Shown: positions 16,803-24,904 of the stretch, piece after piece | Layout: each line of letters starts with the position of its first letter | Numbering within the stretch: position 1 is the stretch's first letter | Assembly (NCBI GenBank): GCA_007125005.1 | Contig: SLDY01000133.1 | Span: 1-39,234 of the forward strand | From: Natronohydrobacter sp. | GTDB lineage: Bacteria; Pseudomonadota; Alphaproteobacteria; Rhodobacterales; Rhodobacteraceae | Reading direction: 5' to 3' | Length of the DNA: 39,234 nucleotides | Position numbers and translations under genes: made by a program | Notes under the pieces: model-generated | Seen by the model: only the letters and a program-made list of their open reading frames with translations | Told to the model about the DNA's origin: nothing | Database searches by the model: none

Positions 16803-16970
16803 ATGTCATTGAGTTCACATATTGCAGAACTCCGCCGGAAACACGAACACCTCTCTGAGAAAGTCGAAATGGCCCAGCGAAGCCCGGGCATCGACGACCT
16901 CGAAATCGCTGATTTGAAGAAGCAGAAATTGCGTCTCAAGGAAGAGATTGAACGTCTGTCGCATCATTGA
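16803..16970 (+). CDS. YdcH-like small protein (DUF465)
   Basis: A 55-residue highly charged helical protein, beginning MSLSSHIAELRRKHEHLSEK and ending in KLRLKEEIERLSHH. The heptad pattern points to a short antiparallel coiled coil. DUF465/YdcH proteins are common in alphaproteobacteria, with no settled function. A strong GGAGGA lies about 6 bases upstream of the ATG. It is followed within 25 bases by a strong terminator, so it is transcribed as a short single-gene message or as the tail of pncA-pncB. Confidence 0.88.
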   Translation: MSLSSHIAELRRKHEHLSEKVEMAQRSPGIDDLEIADLKKQKLRLKEEIERLSHH

Positions 16971-16992
16971 GTGACGGTTACTCTTGTTTTGC

Positions 16993-17021
16993 AACGGCCC
17001 GCCCCATGCGGGCCGTTTTTT
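16993..17021 (+). terminator. Rho-independent terminator after the YdcH-like gene
   Basis: Stem ACGGCCCGC (16994-17002) pairs perfectly with GCGGGCCGT (17008-17016) over the loop CCCAT. It is followed by six T (17016-17021). This separates the YdcH-like gene from pnp. Confidence 0.92.
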
Positions 17022-17102
17022 GTTAAGGACCGCACTCAGCTTTGACACTTTTCTTGTGGGCGGTTTTCCTGTATCCCGCGCGCATCTGAGACGTGACGCA
17101 TT

Positions 17103-17188
17103 GGCCCCGGCGTGATGCATAAGGTATTGGGGTCGGCGGCAATGGGGCCGCCATAGGAAACGGAAAGGCCAGAGGGCTGGCGCTTTCC
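17103..17188 (+). promoter_or_regulatory. Structured pnp leader (tandem hairpins)
   Basis: Two strong hairpins sit just before the pnp start. Hairpin 1 pairs GGCGGC (17135-17140) with GCCGCC (17147-17152). Hairpin 2 pairs GGAAAGGCCAG (17162-17172) with 17177-17188 over the tetraloop AGGG, with one bulged G at 17182. A weaker stem (17103-17108 with 17129-17134) precedes them. In E. coli, an RNase III-cut leader hairpin lets PNPase repress its own translation. The layout here suggests an equivalent, but that is inference. Confidence 0.55.
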
Positions 17189-17205
17189 ATGAGGAACCGC
17201 AGAGA

Positions 17206-19335
17206 ATGTTCAATATCACGAAAAAATCGATCCAGTGGGGCGAAGAAACGCTGACACTGGAAACGGGCAAGATTGCCCGTCAAGCCGATGGCTCGGTAAT
17301 CGCTACACTGGGCGAAACCTCGGTCATGGCTAATGTCACTTTTGCCAAACAGGCAAAACCCGGTCAGGATTTCTTCCCGCTGACAGTGCATTACCAGGAA
17401 AAGACCTATGCGGCTGGCAAGATCCCCGGCGGCTTTCTGAAGCGCGAAGCCCGCCCCTCTGATAAGGAAACGCTGACCTCGCGCCTGATCGACCGGCCGC
17501 TGCGGCCGCTGTTTGTCGATGGCTTCAAGCATGAAGTTCTGGTTATGTGCACGGTGCTGAGCCACGATCTGGTTAATGAGCCCGATATCGTGGCGCTGAT
17601 CGCCGCCTCAGCCGCGCTCACGATTTCCGGCGTTCCCTTCATGGGCCCGATTGGTGCAGCGCGCGTGGGTTTCGTCGATGGCGAATATGTGCTGAACCCC
17701 GAATGTCAGGACATGGAAAAGCTGCGCGAGAACTCCGAGCAGCGTCTCGATCTGGTGGTTGCGGGCACGCGCGACGCTGTGATGATGGTGGAATCAGAAG
17801 CCTATGAGCTTACTGAAGACGAGATGCTTGGTGCAGTTAGATTCGCGCATGAAAGCTATCAGCCAGTAATCGATATGATTATCGATCTGGCAGAGGAATG
17901 CGCGAAAGAACCTTTCGACTTCCAGCCGCCCGATTACTCCGAGCTCTACGCAGCTGTGAAAGCCGCAGGCGAAGAGCAGATGCGCGCGGCGTTCGCGTTG
18001 CGTGACAAGCAGGAACGTGTGGCAGCAATTGCGGAAGCCCGTGAGGCTATCAAGGCCGCATTGAGCGAAGAGCAACTTGAAGACACCAATCTTGGCTCCG
18101 CCATCAAGAAGCTGGAAGCTTCGATCCTGCGTGGTGCAGTTGTCAGCGGCGAGCCGCGTGTTGACGGTCGTAACACGACCACTGTTCGCTCGATCGTAGC
18201 GGAAACCGGCATTCTGCCGCGCACGCATGGTTCGGCGCTGTTCACGCGTGGCGAGACTCAGGCATTGTGTGTGACCACCTTGGGCACCGGCGATGACGAG
18301 CAGTTCATTGACGCGCTGACAGGCACATCCAAGGCAAATTTCCTGCTGCATTACAACTTCCCGCCCTATTCTGTGGGCGAAGTTGGCCGCGTTGGCCCTC
18401 CTGGCCGCCGCGAAGTGGGGCATGGCAAACTCGCATGGCGCGCGCTTCAGGCCGTGTTGCCCGCGGCGACCGACTTTCCCTATACGATCCGTGTTGTTTC
18501 CGAGATCACGGAATCGAACGGCTCCAGTTCAATGGCTTCGGTCTGCGGTGGATCGCTGTCGATGATGGATGCAGGTGTGCCGCTCAAGGCTCCGGTAGCC
18601 GGTGTGGCGATGGGCCTGATTCTCGAAGAAGATGGTCGTTTCGCCGTCCTGACCGATATTCTGGGCGATGAAGATCACCTCGGAGATATGGATTTCAAGG
18701 TTGCAGGCACCGAAGCCGGGATCACCTCGCTGCAGATGGATATCAAGGTTGCCGGCATCACGTTCGAGATCATGGAACAGGCTCTCGCACAGGCCAAGGA
18801 TGGGCGGATGCACATTCTGGGCGAGATGAACAAGGCGATCAGTGCACCGCAGGGCTTTAGCCAATATGCACCAAAGATCGAAACCATGCAGGTGCCGACT
18901 GACAAGATCCGCGAAGTTATCGGCACAGGCGGCAAAGTCATCCGCGAGATCGTGGAAGTCTCTGGCGCCAAGGTCGATATCAATGATGACGGCGTGATCA
19001 AGATTGCCTCCAATGATGCCGAGGCCATCAAGAAAGCTTATGACATGATCTATTCGATCGTGGCAGAGCCCGAAGTCGGCAAGATCTACACCGGTCGCGT
19101 GGTCAAGCTGGTTGATTTCGGCGCGTTTGTGAACTTCTTTGGCAAGCGCGACGGTCTGGTGCATGTCTCGCAGATCGAGAACCGTCGTCTCAACCATCCC
19201 TCAGATGCACTGAAGGAAGGGCAGGAAGTAAAGGTCAAGCTTCTGGGCTTTGATGATCGCGGCAAGGTCCGGCTGGCGATGAAGATGGTCGATCAGGAAA
19301 CTGGCGAAGAGATCGTTTCCGAGCAGGCAGAATAA
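17206..19335 (+). CDS. pnp: Polyribonucleotide nucleotidyltransferase (PNPase)
   Basis: Trimeric 3'-to-5' phosphorolytic exoribonuclease of RNA decay. The 709-residue product has the full domain order. RNase PH domain 1 comes first ([35 protein letters not shown]). The all-alpha linker is next, then RNase PH domain 2 from about residue 310 ([42 protein letters not shown]). The KH domain has its GxxG loop in [14 protein letters not shown] near 570. The S1 domain is [20 protein letters not shown] near 625. GAGGAA precedes the ATG. rpsO, the usual upstream partner, is absent here; pnp has its own structured leader and an upstream terminator, so it is probably monocistronic. Confidence 0.98.
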   Translation: MFNITKKSIQWGEETLTLETGKIARQADGSVIATLGETSVMANVTFAKQAKPGQDFFPLTVHYQEKTYAAGKIPGGFLKREARPSDKETLTSRLIDRPLRPLFVDGFKHEVLVMCTVLSHDLVNEPDIVALIAASAALTISGVPFMGPIGAARVGFVDGEYVLNPECQDMEKLRENSEQRLDLVVAGTRDAVMMVESEAYELTEDEMLGAVRFAHESYQPVIDMIIDLAEECAKEPFDFQPPDYSELYAAVKAAGEEQMRAAFALRDKQERVAAIAEAREAIKAALSEEQLEDTNLGSAIKKLEASILRGAVVSGEPRVDGRNTTTVRSIVAETGILPRTHGSALFTRGETQALCVTTLGTGDDEQFIDALTGTSKANFLLHYNFPPYSVGEVGRVGPPGRREVGHGKLAWRALQAVLPAATDFPYTIRVVSEITESNGSSSMASVCGGSLSMMDAGVPLKAPVAGVAMGLILEEDGRFAVLTDILGDEDHLGDMDFKVAGTEAGITSLQMDIKVAGITFEIMEQALAQAKDGRMHILGEMNKAISAPQGFSQYAPKIETMQVPTDKIREVIGTGGKVIREIVEVSGAKVDINDDGVIKIASNDAEAIKKAYDMIYSIVAEPEVGKIYTGRVVKLVDFGAFVNFFGKRDGLVHVSQIENRRLNHPSDALKEGQEVKVKLLGFDDRGKVRLAMKMVDQETGEEIVSEQAE

Positions 19336-19358
19336 CACACGTTTTGCAAAGAGATACG

Positions 19359-19390
19359 CAGGCCCCGGTCTATGTGCCGGGGCCTGTTTA
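19359..19390 (+). terminator. Terminator between pnp and petR
   Basis: A perfect 10-base stem, CAGGCCCCGG (19359-19368) with CCGGGGCCTG (19377-19386), is followed by TTTATT. It lies between convergent genes, directly beside the petR stop codon. It best suits pnp, but the stem could also stop petR transcription from the other side. Confidence 0.82.
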
Positions 19391-20107
19391 TTCTGTCACC
19401 AACATATATCCGGCGCCGCGCACTGTCTGAAGATAGCGCGGGTCTTTCGGATCCCGCTCGATTTTGCGACGAAGGCGGGTAATCTGAACATCTACCGCCC
19501 GTTCTTGGCCAACCACCCCGCCATGCCCCGCTCGGTCATGGCTCAAATGCTCGACAAGGGCCTCGCGCGTGATGACTTCACCGGGATGCTGGCAGAAAAA
19601 GCGCATCAATGTCGCTTCGGTCTGCGTCAGGCGAATGATGGCGTTGTCGCGCTTTAATTCGCCGCGCTCCATGTCATAGCGCAATGGTCCGATCATGAGC
19701 ATCTGCGGTTGGATTGCGGTGCGCGCCGCGGGCGGGCTCCGACGCAGGATTGCGTTGATCCGCAGGACCAGTTCGCGCGGCTCGAAGGGTTTGGGCAGAT
19801 AGTCATCCGCGCCGGCCTCAAAACCGGAAATCCTGTCTTCTGCCTCGCCACGCGCAGTGAGCAGCAAGACCGGTGCGGTCCCTTCAGCGCGAATATGGCG
19901 CGTCAGGCTGATCCCGTCCTCACCTGGCATCATCACATCAAGCACGATCATGTCAAAGGCGAGCCCTTGCATTAGCCGTCTTGCGTGGGCTGCATCGCGG
20001 GCAGCTGTCACCAGAAAGCCGTTGCGTAGCAGATATTTCTGCAAGAGCGACCGAATACGCGCGTCATCATCGACGATCAGTAAATGCGGCACTGTTTCAT
20101 GGATCAT
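19388..20107 (-). CDS. petR: OmpR-family response regulator PetR
   Basis: Two-domain DNA-binding response regulator of 239 residues. The receiver domain has the acidic pair DDD at 13-15, phospho-acceptor Asp57 in MIVLDVMMPGEDG, the Thr in LLLTARGE, and Lys in DDYLPKPFEPREL. The winged-helix effector domain ends QITRLRRKIERDPKDPRYLQ and TVRGAGYMLV. No histidine kinase is beside it. Instead a MarR-like gene overlaps it by 4 bases, the arrangement of Rhodobacter petP-petR. In R. capsulatus that pair is required for cytochrome bc1 production. The gene name rests on that layout and family; the partner kinase is not in the window. Confidence 0.87.
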   Translation of the reverse strand: MIHETVPHLLIVDDDARIRSLLQKYLLRNGFLVTAARDAAHARRLMQGLAFDMIVLDVMMPGEDGISLTRHIRAEGTAPVLLLTARGEAEDRISGFEAGADDYLPKPFEPRELVLRINAILRRSPPAARTAIQPQMLMIGPLRYDMERGELKRDNAIIRLTQTEATLMRFFCQHPGEVITREALVEHLSHDRAGHGGVVGQERAVDVQITRLRRKIERDPKDPRYLQTVRGAGYMLVTE

Positions 20108-20613
20108 GGGCGACGGTCTCGTAAGTTCAGATATTGACGGCGAATTTCGTCATCCATCATCGCTTCCAGAACCTGCCGGAATCCAGCCACGGCCTGCGGC
20201 CCCGCAGCTCTGTAGGCTGCGCGCATTCGCTCACGCTGTGCCTCTGATAGCTCGCGCTCAAGGGTCTCGCCTTTTGCTGTCAGGTAAAGATTGCGCTCAC
20301 GTCGATCAGTGCGCCCGATACGGCTCTCCACCAGACCATCCTCGATCAGCGTGCGCAGCACTCTGTTCAGCGATTGTTTGGTGACGCCAAGGAGCGAAAG
20401 CAAATTGTTTACGGTCGTGCCATGCGTCCGATTGATGAAATGCAAGGCGCGGTGATGTGCGCGGCCATAGCCATGCGCCTCCAGAATGCGGTCGGGATCG
20501 GCTGTGAAGCCACGATAGGCGAAAAACATTGCCTCTATCCCTTTGCGCAATTGTTCATCGGTCAGAAAGAGAAGGTTCTCGCCGCCTATCGCGCTGCCAT
20601 GTCCTTCGGCCAT
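20104..20613 (-). CDS. petP: MarR-like regulator PetP
   Basis: Winged-helix transcription factor of 169 residues. A helix-turn-helix core is visible in TTVNNLLSLLGVTKQSLNRVLRTL, and the wing is GLVESRIGRTDRRERNLYLT. A C-terminal dimerisation helix follows. ATG 20613 is chosen because AGGA lies about 6 bases upstream; the frame is open a further 28 codons, but that part has the promoter in it. It overlaps petR by 4 bases (ATGA), so the two are made together. Its own promoter has a dyad filling the -35/-10 spacer, which fits autoregulation. The name follows the Rhodobacter petPR precedent. Confidence 0.85.
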   Translation of the reverse strand: MAEGHGSAIGGENLLFLTDEQLRKGIEAMFFAYRGFTADPDRILEAHGYGRAHHRALHFINRTHGTTVNNLLSLLGVTKQSLNRVLRTLIEDGLVESRIGRTDRRERNLYLTAKGETLERELSEAQRERMRAAYRAAGPQAVAGFRQVLEAMMDDEIRRQYLNLRDRRP

Positions 20614-20645
20614 AGAGTTTCCTGCCCTTCGTGTCAGCTGCAGAT

Positions 20646-20674
20646 ATTTTATGTCAGCCTTGTTGACATTCCAA
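20646..20674 (-). promoter_or_regulatory. petP-petR promoter with operator dyad in the spacer
   Basis: On the minus strand, TTGGAA (-35, 20674-20669) and TAAAAT (-10, 20651-20646) are separated by exactly 17 bases. That spacer, with one base on each side, is the dyad ATGTCA-N7-TGACAT (20651-20669, 6-base perfect arms). A dimer bound there would block polymerase. PetP is the obvious candidate, by inference. Confidence 0.6.
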
Positions 20675-20682
20675 GAGTGAAT

Positions 20683-20728
20683 TGATACCGATTCCAAGAT
20701 TTAGCGTAATTTTATGTCCAAGATGGAC
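20683..20728 (+). promoter_or_regulatory. Candidate ilvE promoter and operator dyad
   Basis: TTGATA (20683-20688) is followed after 18 bases by TAATTT (20707-20712), a modest plus-strand promoter. Over the expected transcription start lies the dyad GTCCA-AGA-TGGAC (20716-20728). It extends to TTA and TAA at 20712-20714 and 20730-20732. The binding protein is unknown. Confidence 0.4.
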
Positions 20729-20781
20729 CTAATATGCGCAATATCTGTAAATTGCAGCACTGGGGCGTGAAGGAGGCAAGC

Positions 20782-21651
20782 ATGGCCGGCGCATATGATG
20801 ACAGGGATGGGATGATCTGGATGGATGGCGGGCTTGTGCCGTGGCGTGACGCCAATGTGCATATCCTGACCCATGCGCTGCATTATGCGTCTTCCGTGTT
20901 CGAGGGAGAGCGGTGTTATGGCGGAAAGATCTTCAAAAGCCGTGAACATTCCGAACGCTTGCTGGAATCGGGGCGATTGCTGGACATGCCGATCCCGTAT
21001 TCGGTTGATCAGATTGAAGCCGCCAAAGCCGAGGTTCTCCGCGCAAACAACCTTACAGACGCATATGTTCGCGCGGTTGCATGGCGTGGCGCTGGTGCGG
21101 ATATGGGCGTCGCCGCACGGCGGAATCCCGTGAAACTCGCTGTCGCGGCATGGGAGTGGGGTGCGTATTATGGCGATGCGAAATGGCAGGGCGCGAAGCT
21201 CGATATCGCGAAATGGCGCCGTCCTTCACCCGAGACAATCCCGACAGCAGCCAAAGCTGCCGGGCTTTATATGATCTGCACCATGTCGAAACACGCCGCT
21301 GAGGAGAAGGGTTGCTCGGATGCGCTGTTCATGGATTATCGTGGCTATGTGGCCGAGGCTACGGGGGCAAATGTGTTCTTTGTCAAAGATGGCGACGTGC
21401 ACACTCCGATCCCCGACGCTATCCTGAATGGCATCACCCGCCAGACTGTTATTGCCATGCTGCGTGACATGGGCATCACGGTCCATGAGCGCCATATCAT
21501 GCCTGAGGAACTGGCCGATTTCTCGGAATGCTGGCTGACAGGAACTGCCGCTGAAGTCACGCCGGTTGGCCAGATTGGCGAGCACCATTTTCAGGTCGGA
21601 CAGATGACACGCAAAGTCGCAGAGACTTATGAAGCGCTTGTTCGGGCGTAA
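20782..21651 (+). CDS. ilvE: Branched-chain amino acid aminotransferase
   Basis: PLP enzyme of fold type IV that interconverts branched-chain 2-oxoacids with Leu, Ile and Val. The 289-residue product starts with GMIWMDGGLVPWRDANVHIL. It has HALHYASSVFEGERCY and the PLP lysine at about Lys158 in PTAAKAAGLYM, followed by a cofactor-binding Glu in YVAEATGANVFF. LTGTAAEVTPV closes the family signature. ATG 20782 is chosen because GAAGGAGG lies just upstream; an in-frame ATG at 20734 has no such site. It is divergent from petPR. The D-amino-acid and 4-amino-4-deoxychorismate enzymes share the fold, but length and motifs favour IlvE. Confidence 0.93.
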   Translation: MAGAYDDRDGMIWMDGGLVPWRDANVHILTHALHYASSVFEGERCYGGKIFKSREHSERLLESGRLLDMPIPYSVDQIEAAKAEVLRANNLTDAYVRAVAWRGAGADMGVAARRNPVKLAVAAWEWGAYYGDAKWQGAKLDIAKWRRPSPETIPTAAKAAGLYMICTMSKHAAEEKGCSDALFMDYRGYVAEATGANVFFVKDGDVHTPIPDAILNGITRQTVIAMLRDMGITVHERHIMPEELADFSECWLTGTAAEVTPVGQIGEHHFQVGQMTRKVAETYEALVRA

Positions 21652-21673
21652 GCCAGGCTGATGTAATCCTGCG

Positions 21674-22300
21674 ATGCTACCTGTCTTGTGGTCATTCCGG
21701 CGTTGCCCCTATGCCATCCGCGCAAGGCTCGCGCTTTTGGCCAGCGGGCAGCAGGTTGCGCTGCGTGAAGTTGTGCTGCGCGAAAAGCCTGCTGCTTTTC
21801 GCGCAGATTCGCCAAGCGCTACGGTTCCCTGTCTGGTGCTGGCGGATCGCGTGATTGACGAGTCGCTTGATATCATGCGCTGGTCCTTGGCGCAGAATGA
21901 TCCTGACAGGTGGCTCGACATGCCCAATGCGGGTTGGGACTGGATCGCGCGCAATGATGGGCCTTTCAAGCACGCGCTGGATCGGTGCAAATATGCCACC
22001 CGTTACCCCGATGAAAACCCGGCACAGCATCTTGCGCACGCCTCTGAATATCTTGCCGAGCTTGACGCGCAGATCGAGCGCTGGATATTCGCGCGCCCCA
22101 CGTTGGCCGATTTTGCAATTCTGCCTTTTGTGCGCCAGTTCGCCTTTATCGACAAAGCGTGGTTCGACTCTCAGCCTTGGCCGTCTTTGCAAGCATGGCT
22201 CGTGCGTTTTCTGGGATCAGCGTCCTTTGCAGCCGTCATGCCAAAATTTCCGTCATGGCAAGAAGGCCAACCGCCCCTGATTTTCCCGAGTGCGCCCTAA
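21674..22300 (+). CDS. Glutathione S-transferase-like protein
   Basis: A 208-residue protein with an N-terminal thioredoxin-fold GST domain. LWSFRRCPYAIRARLAL carries a Cys-Pro-Tyr-Ala motif where GST/glutaredoxin relatives have their active site. SATVPCLVLADRVIDESLDI holds the cis-Pro and the Glu-Ser that bind the glutathione glutamyl group. The C-terminal helical domain ends RPTLADFAILPFVRQFAF. The substrate cannot be inferred. It follows ilvE by 22 bases on the same strand and may be its operon partner. Its stop overlaps the convergent antiporter gene by 4 bases. Confidence 0.85.
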   Translation: MLPVLWSFRRCPYAIRARLALLASGQQVALREVVLREKPAAFRADSPSATVPCLVLADRVIDESLDIMRWSLAQNDPDRWLDMPNAGWDWIARNDGPFKHALDRCKYATRYPDENPAQHLAHASEYLAELDAQIERWIFARPTLADFAILPFVRQFAFIDKAWFDSQPWPSLQAWLVRFLGSASFAAVMPKFPSWQEGQPPLIFPSAP

Positions 22301-24816
22301 GCCGCCGCCTCTGGCCTTTTTGCGATTGCGCTATCCTCAAGGCGAACACCGCGAATCTCTGCGCTATGCAGCACAGCGTCATAAAGCGATCTATTGCGCG
22401 CGAGCAGTCGTTTGAAGCGGGTTTCATCCAGCGAAAGCAATGTTGTGTGGCTGATCGCGCTGATCATGGCGCGGCGCGGCTGTCGTGTCAGGAGCCCGAT
22501 ATGACCGAAAAAGTCGCCGCGCCCCAGACGCAGCTTATGCCCCTTTTGTTCAAGTTCGACTGCGCCAGAGGCAATGAAATAAACGCAGTTCGCCACCTCA
22601 CCCTTGCGCAAAAGCACTGTGCCCGGCTCGACATGGTGCGTTCGTAACGCGCGGGCAAGTTGCTTGCGTTGTGTATCACTCATGTCTTGAAATAGCGGGA
22701 AGCTGCGCAAGAGCGCATCTTTCTGCAGCACGAAATCGAGGCGTGGTCTGGCCTCAACCCGCGCGCGGCGCTCTGACAAGCGGTCAAGCAAGGCAATATA
22801 AAGCTCGCGACTGATCAGCCCGTCATTCAGCAACTGCTGATATTCGCGCGCCTCAAGGCGCAAGGACGCCCGACGGATGAAGCGGCGCTCCATTTCTTCT
22901 GCAAATCCCGGATACTGCAACCGCAGCCCTTCGAGGGCATTGTCAGTTTCTTCTTCACGGCGCCGTAGTAATTCATGCAGCAGATCGGCAACGCGCCGAC
23001 CATGGATGCGCCGGATCTTGCCATCAATATATTCATGTAACTCACCAAGGATCAGGCGCTGGTTAAGCAGAATTTCAAAGCGCTCCGCTGTCATCGTCTC
23101 CAGCGGTCCGGACCAGTGCAGATAATTCTGAACCCAGACAGCGAGCCGATACCAACCGCCATACCCCAATGCCTTGCGTCCTGCGATACGGTATTCGTTG
23201 CGCCCGCCGCCGCGCGTCATCTCGATCATCCGGTCCACGTCCGAGAGCATCCGATCTACAAGACGCGATGAAAACACCTGCTGGCGGAAATTTTCTATGA
23301 TCAGATCACGCTCGCGCCCTGCCAGGGCGACGAGCCCGAGCGTTATGCGGTCGCGGTCGGGGATTTCCTCTGCGGCTTCGGCGAGTTCGACCGCCTTGTC
23401 CAATCGCTCGGCAAAGCGTTTGGCCTCAGAGCGCACGATTTCCTTGGGCAGACGATATTCGCGTGTAGTTTCGGCGATGTCTTCGCGCACATTTTGCAGG
23501 GCAACTGCGATCACTTGATGGGACAGGGCTTGGTCCAGCCTTGGAAGCCTGTCCAGCCCGAGCCGCGCGATAACCCAGCGTAGCGTGGTGCCCTGCACCA
23601 GCAACGTGAACAAAGTGAAGCCCGTGGCGAGAATCCCGACTTCCCGCTTGATCGCGGGCGGCACCAGCGCGCTTTCTGTTACGGCGAGTGCGAGCGCCAG
23701 TGTAACCGCGCCGCGCAAGCCGCCCCAGAGAATGGCCGTGCGGTAGGGGGGCTCGACCTGCGGAGAGAGACGCAGTAGCGAGAGCGCGGGCAGCATGCCC
23801 CAGAGCATAATCGCCCGAGCGGCAAAGGCGGCAATGACAATGATCCCGATCAGGTAAATATCGCTCGGTCGCAAGTCTCCCATCAATCGCGGGATGAGCA
23901 AAGCTGCTAGAATGAAGATCAGCGCGCCCGCCCAATAGGCAAGAACTTCCCAGACCTCGCGCAGATAGCTCCAGCTGACAGGGGTCAGGCGCCCGGGTCC
24001 CACCAGATTCAGCACCAGCCCCGCGACGACAACCGCAATTACGCCTGATGTGGCGAGAAACTGCTCGGCGATGATATAGGTCAGATAGGGCAGGGCAACG
24101 CTGACAGAAACCTGCGCACGCGGGAAATTCGGTATCACAGCCATCAGGGTAATCGCCAGCCAAGCGATGACCAGGCCTGCCGCAATCCCCCCAAGGAGCA
24201 ACCAAGGAAAGATGACTATGGCGTCTTGCAGGCTGGGATTAGGCACGCCTGACATGACGAATGTCAGGAAAAAGCCGAAGAGCGCAATCGCGGCGGCGTC
24301 ATTGAGCAGGCTTTCACCTTCGACAATCCGCGACAACCGCCGTGGTGCTGCGATGTTGCGAAAGATGCTGACGACCGCAGAGGGGTCTGTGGTTGAAACA
24401 ATGGCCCCGATCAGCAGGCAGGCTGCGAGCGAAAGGCTTGTAAAGGGCGTCAGTGCGTAGCCGATAACAACTGTCGATAGCACGACTGCCCCGATAGCCA
24501 TCACAAGGATCGGAACCCAGTCGTCCAGCATCCGGCGCGCATTGACCATGAGCGCTACCTGAAAAAGCAATGTCGGCAATAACACGTAAAGGAAGATGTT
24601 GGAACGAATGGGTAGCTCCAGCAAGCGTCGGAGCGTGGGGTTGAGTGTATCGCTCAGGTCGCTTGAAAGTACATAAAGGGCAAGGCCGCCAATGACCGCC
24701 CCGACAATGGCAAGTATAACTGTAAACGGCAGGCGAAGCCGCTCGGAAAGCGGCTCAGAAACTCCAATCACGATGAATAAAGCGGCCAGCGCGCCGACCA
24801 ATGCGATGATATCCAT
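22297..24816 (-). CDS. CPA1-family Na+(K+)/H+ antiporter with CNB-like C-terminal domain
   Basis: Large (839-residue) secondary transporter for monovalent cation/proton exchange. About twelve N-terminal membrane helices carry the CPA1 motifs: TDPSAVV at about 143-149, the ion-site Asn-Asp in ESLLNDAAAIALFG (172-173), and WGGLRGAVTLALALAV. A long cytoplasmic helical tail is followed by a cyclic-nucleotide-binding fold from about residue 700 (FPLFQDMSDTQRKQLARAL, GTVLLRKGEVANCVYFIASG, FFGHIGLLTRQPRRAMISA). The usual Glu of the phosphate-binding cassette is His772, so true cNMP binding is doubtful. The layout recalls NhaP and plant SOS1 proteins. No Shine-Dalgarno is visible before the ATG; a TATAAT 6 bases upstream suggests a leaderless message. 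Confidence 0.9.
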   Translation of the reverse strand: MDIIALVGALAALFIVIGVSEPLSERLRLPFTVILAIVGAVIGGLALYVLSSDLSDTLNPTLRRLLELPIRSNIFLYVLLPTLLFQVALMVNARRMLDDWVPILVMAIGAVVLSTVVIGYALTPFTSLSLAACLLIGAIVSTTDPSAVVSIFRNIAAPRRLSRIVEGESLLNDAAAIALFGFFLTFVMSGVPNPSLQDAIVIFPWLLLGGIAAGLVIAWLAITLMAVIPNFPRAQVSVSVALPYLTYIIAEQFLATSGVIAVVVAGLVLNLVGPGRLTPVSWSYLREVWEVLAYWAGALIFILAALLIPRLMGDLRPSDIYLIGIIVIAAFAARAIMLWGMLPALSLLRLSPQVEPPYRTAILWGGLRGAVTLALALAVTESALVPPAIKREVGILATGFTLFTLLVQGTTLRWVIARLGLDRLPRLDQALSHQVIAVALQNVREDIAETTREYRLPKEIVRSEAKRFAERLDKAVELAEAAEEIPDRDRITLGLVALAGRERDLIIENFRQQVFSSRLVDRMLSDVDRMIEMTRGGGRNEYRIAGRKALGYGGWYRLAVWVQNYLHWSGPLETMTAERFEILLNQRLILGELHEYIDGKIRRIHGRRVADLLHELLRRREEETDNALEGLRLQYPGFAEEMERRFIRRASLRLEAREYQQLLNDGLISRELYIALLDRLSERRARVEARPRLDFVLQKDALLRSFPLFQDMSDTQRKQLARALRTHHVEPGTVLLRKGEVANCVYFIASGAVELEQKGHKLRLGRGDFFGHIGLLTRQPRRAMISAISHTTLLSLDETRFKRLLARNRSLYDAVLHSAEIRGVRLEDSAIAKRPEAAA

Positions 24817-24822
24817 ATTTCT

Positions 24823-24828
24823 ATTATA
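24823..24828 (-). promoter_or_regulatory. Candidate -10 box giving a leaderless antiporter mRNA
   Basis: On the minus strand TATAAT lies 6 bases before the ATG of the antiporter gene. Transcription would start at or within one or two bases of the start codon. The -35 is weak (TTCTTC at 24851-24846, 17-base spacer). Confidence 0.4.
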
Positions 24829-24904
24829 GGCGGCTCAACCTGCGAGAAGAATCACTTAATCGGGCACTCGCTGAATTTTCTGGCAGATCTTGAGCTCTGC
24901 CCGC

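Noticed and set aside
18529-19197. 222-codon minus-strand frame inside pnp
   Set aside because: It lies within the PH2, KH and S1 regions of pnp and has no ribosome-binding site or domain.
24882-24901. GGCAGA/TCTGCC hairpin after the amidohydrolase gene
   Set aside because: The stem has only six pairs and no T-run on the relevant (minus) strand, so it does not qualify as a terminator.
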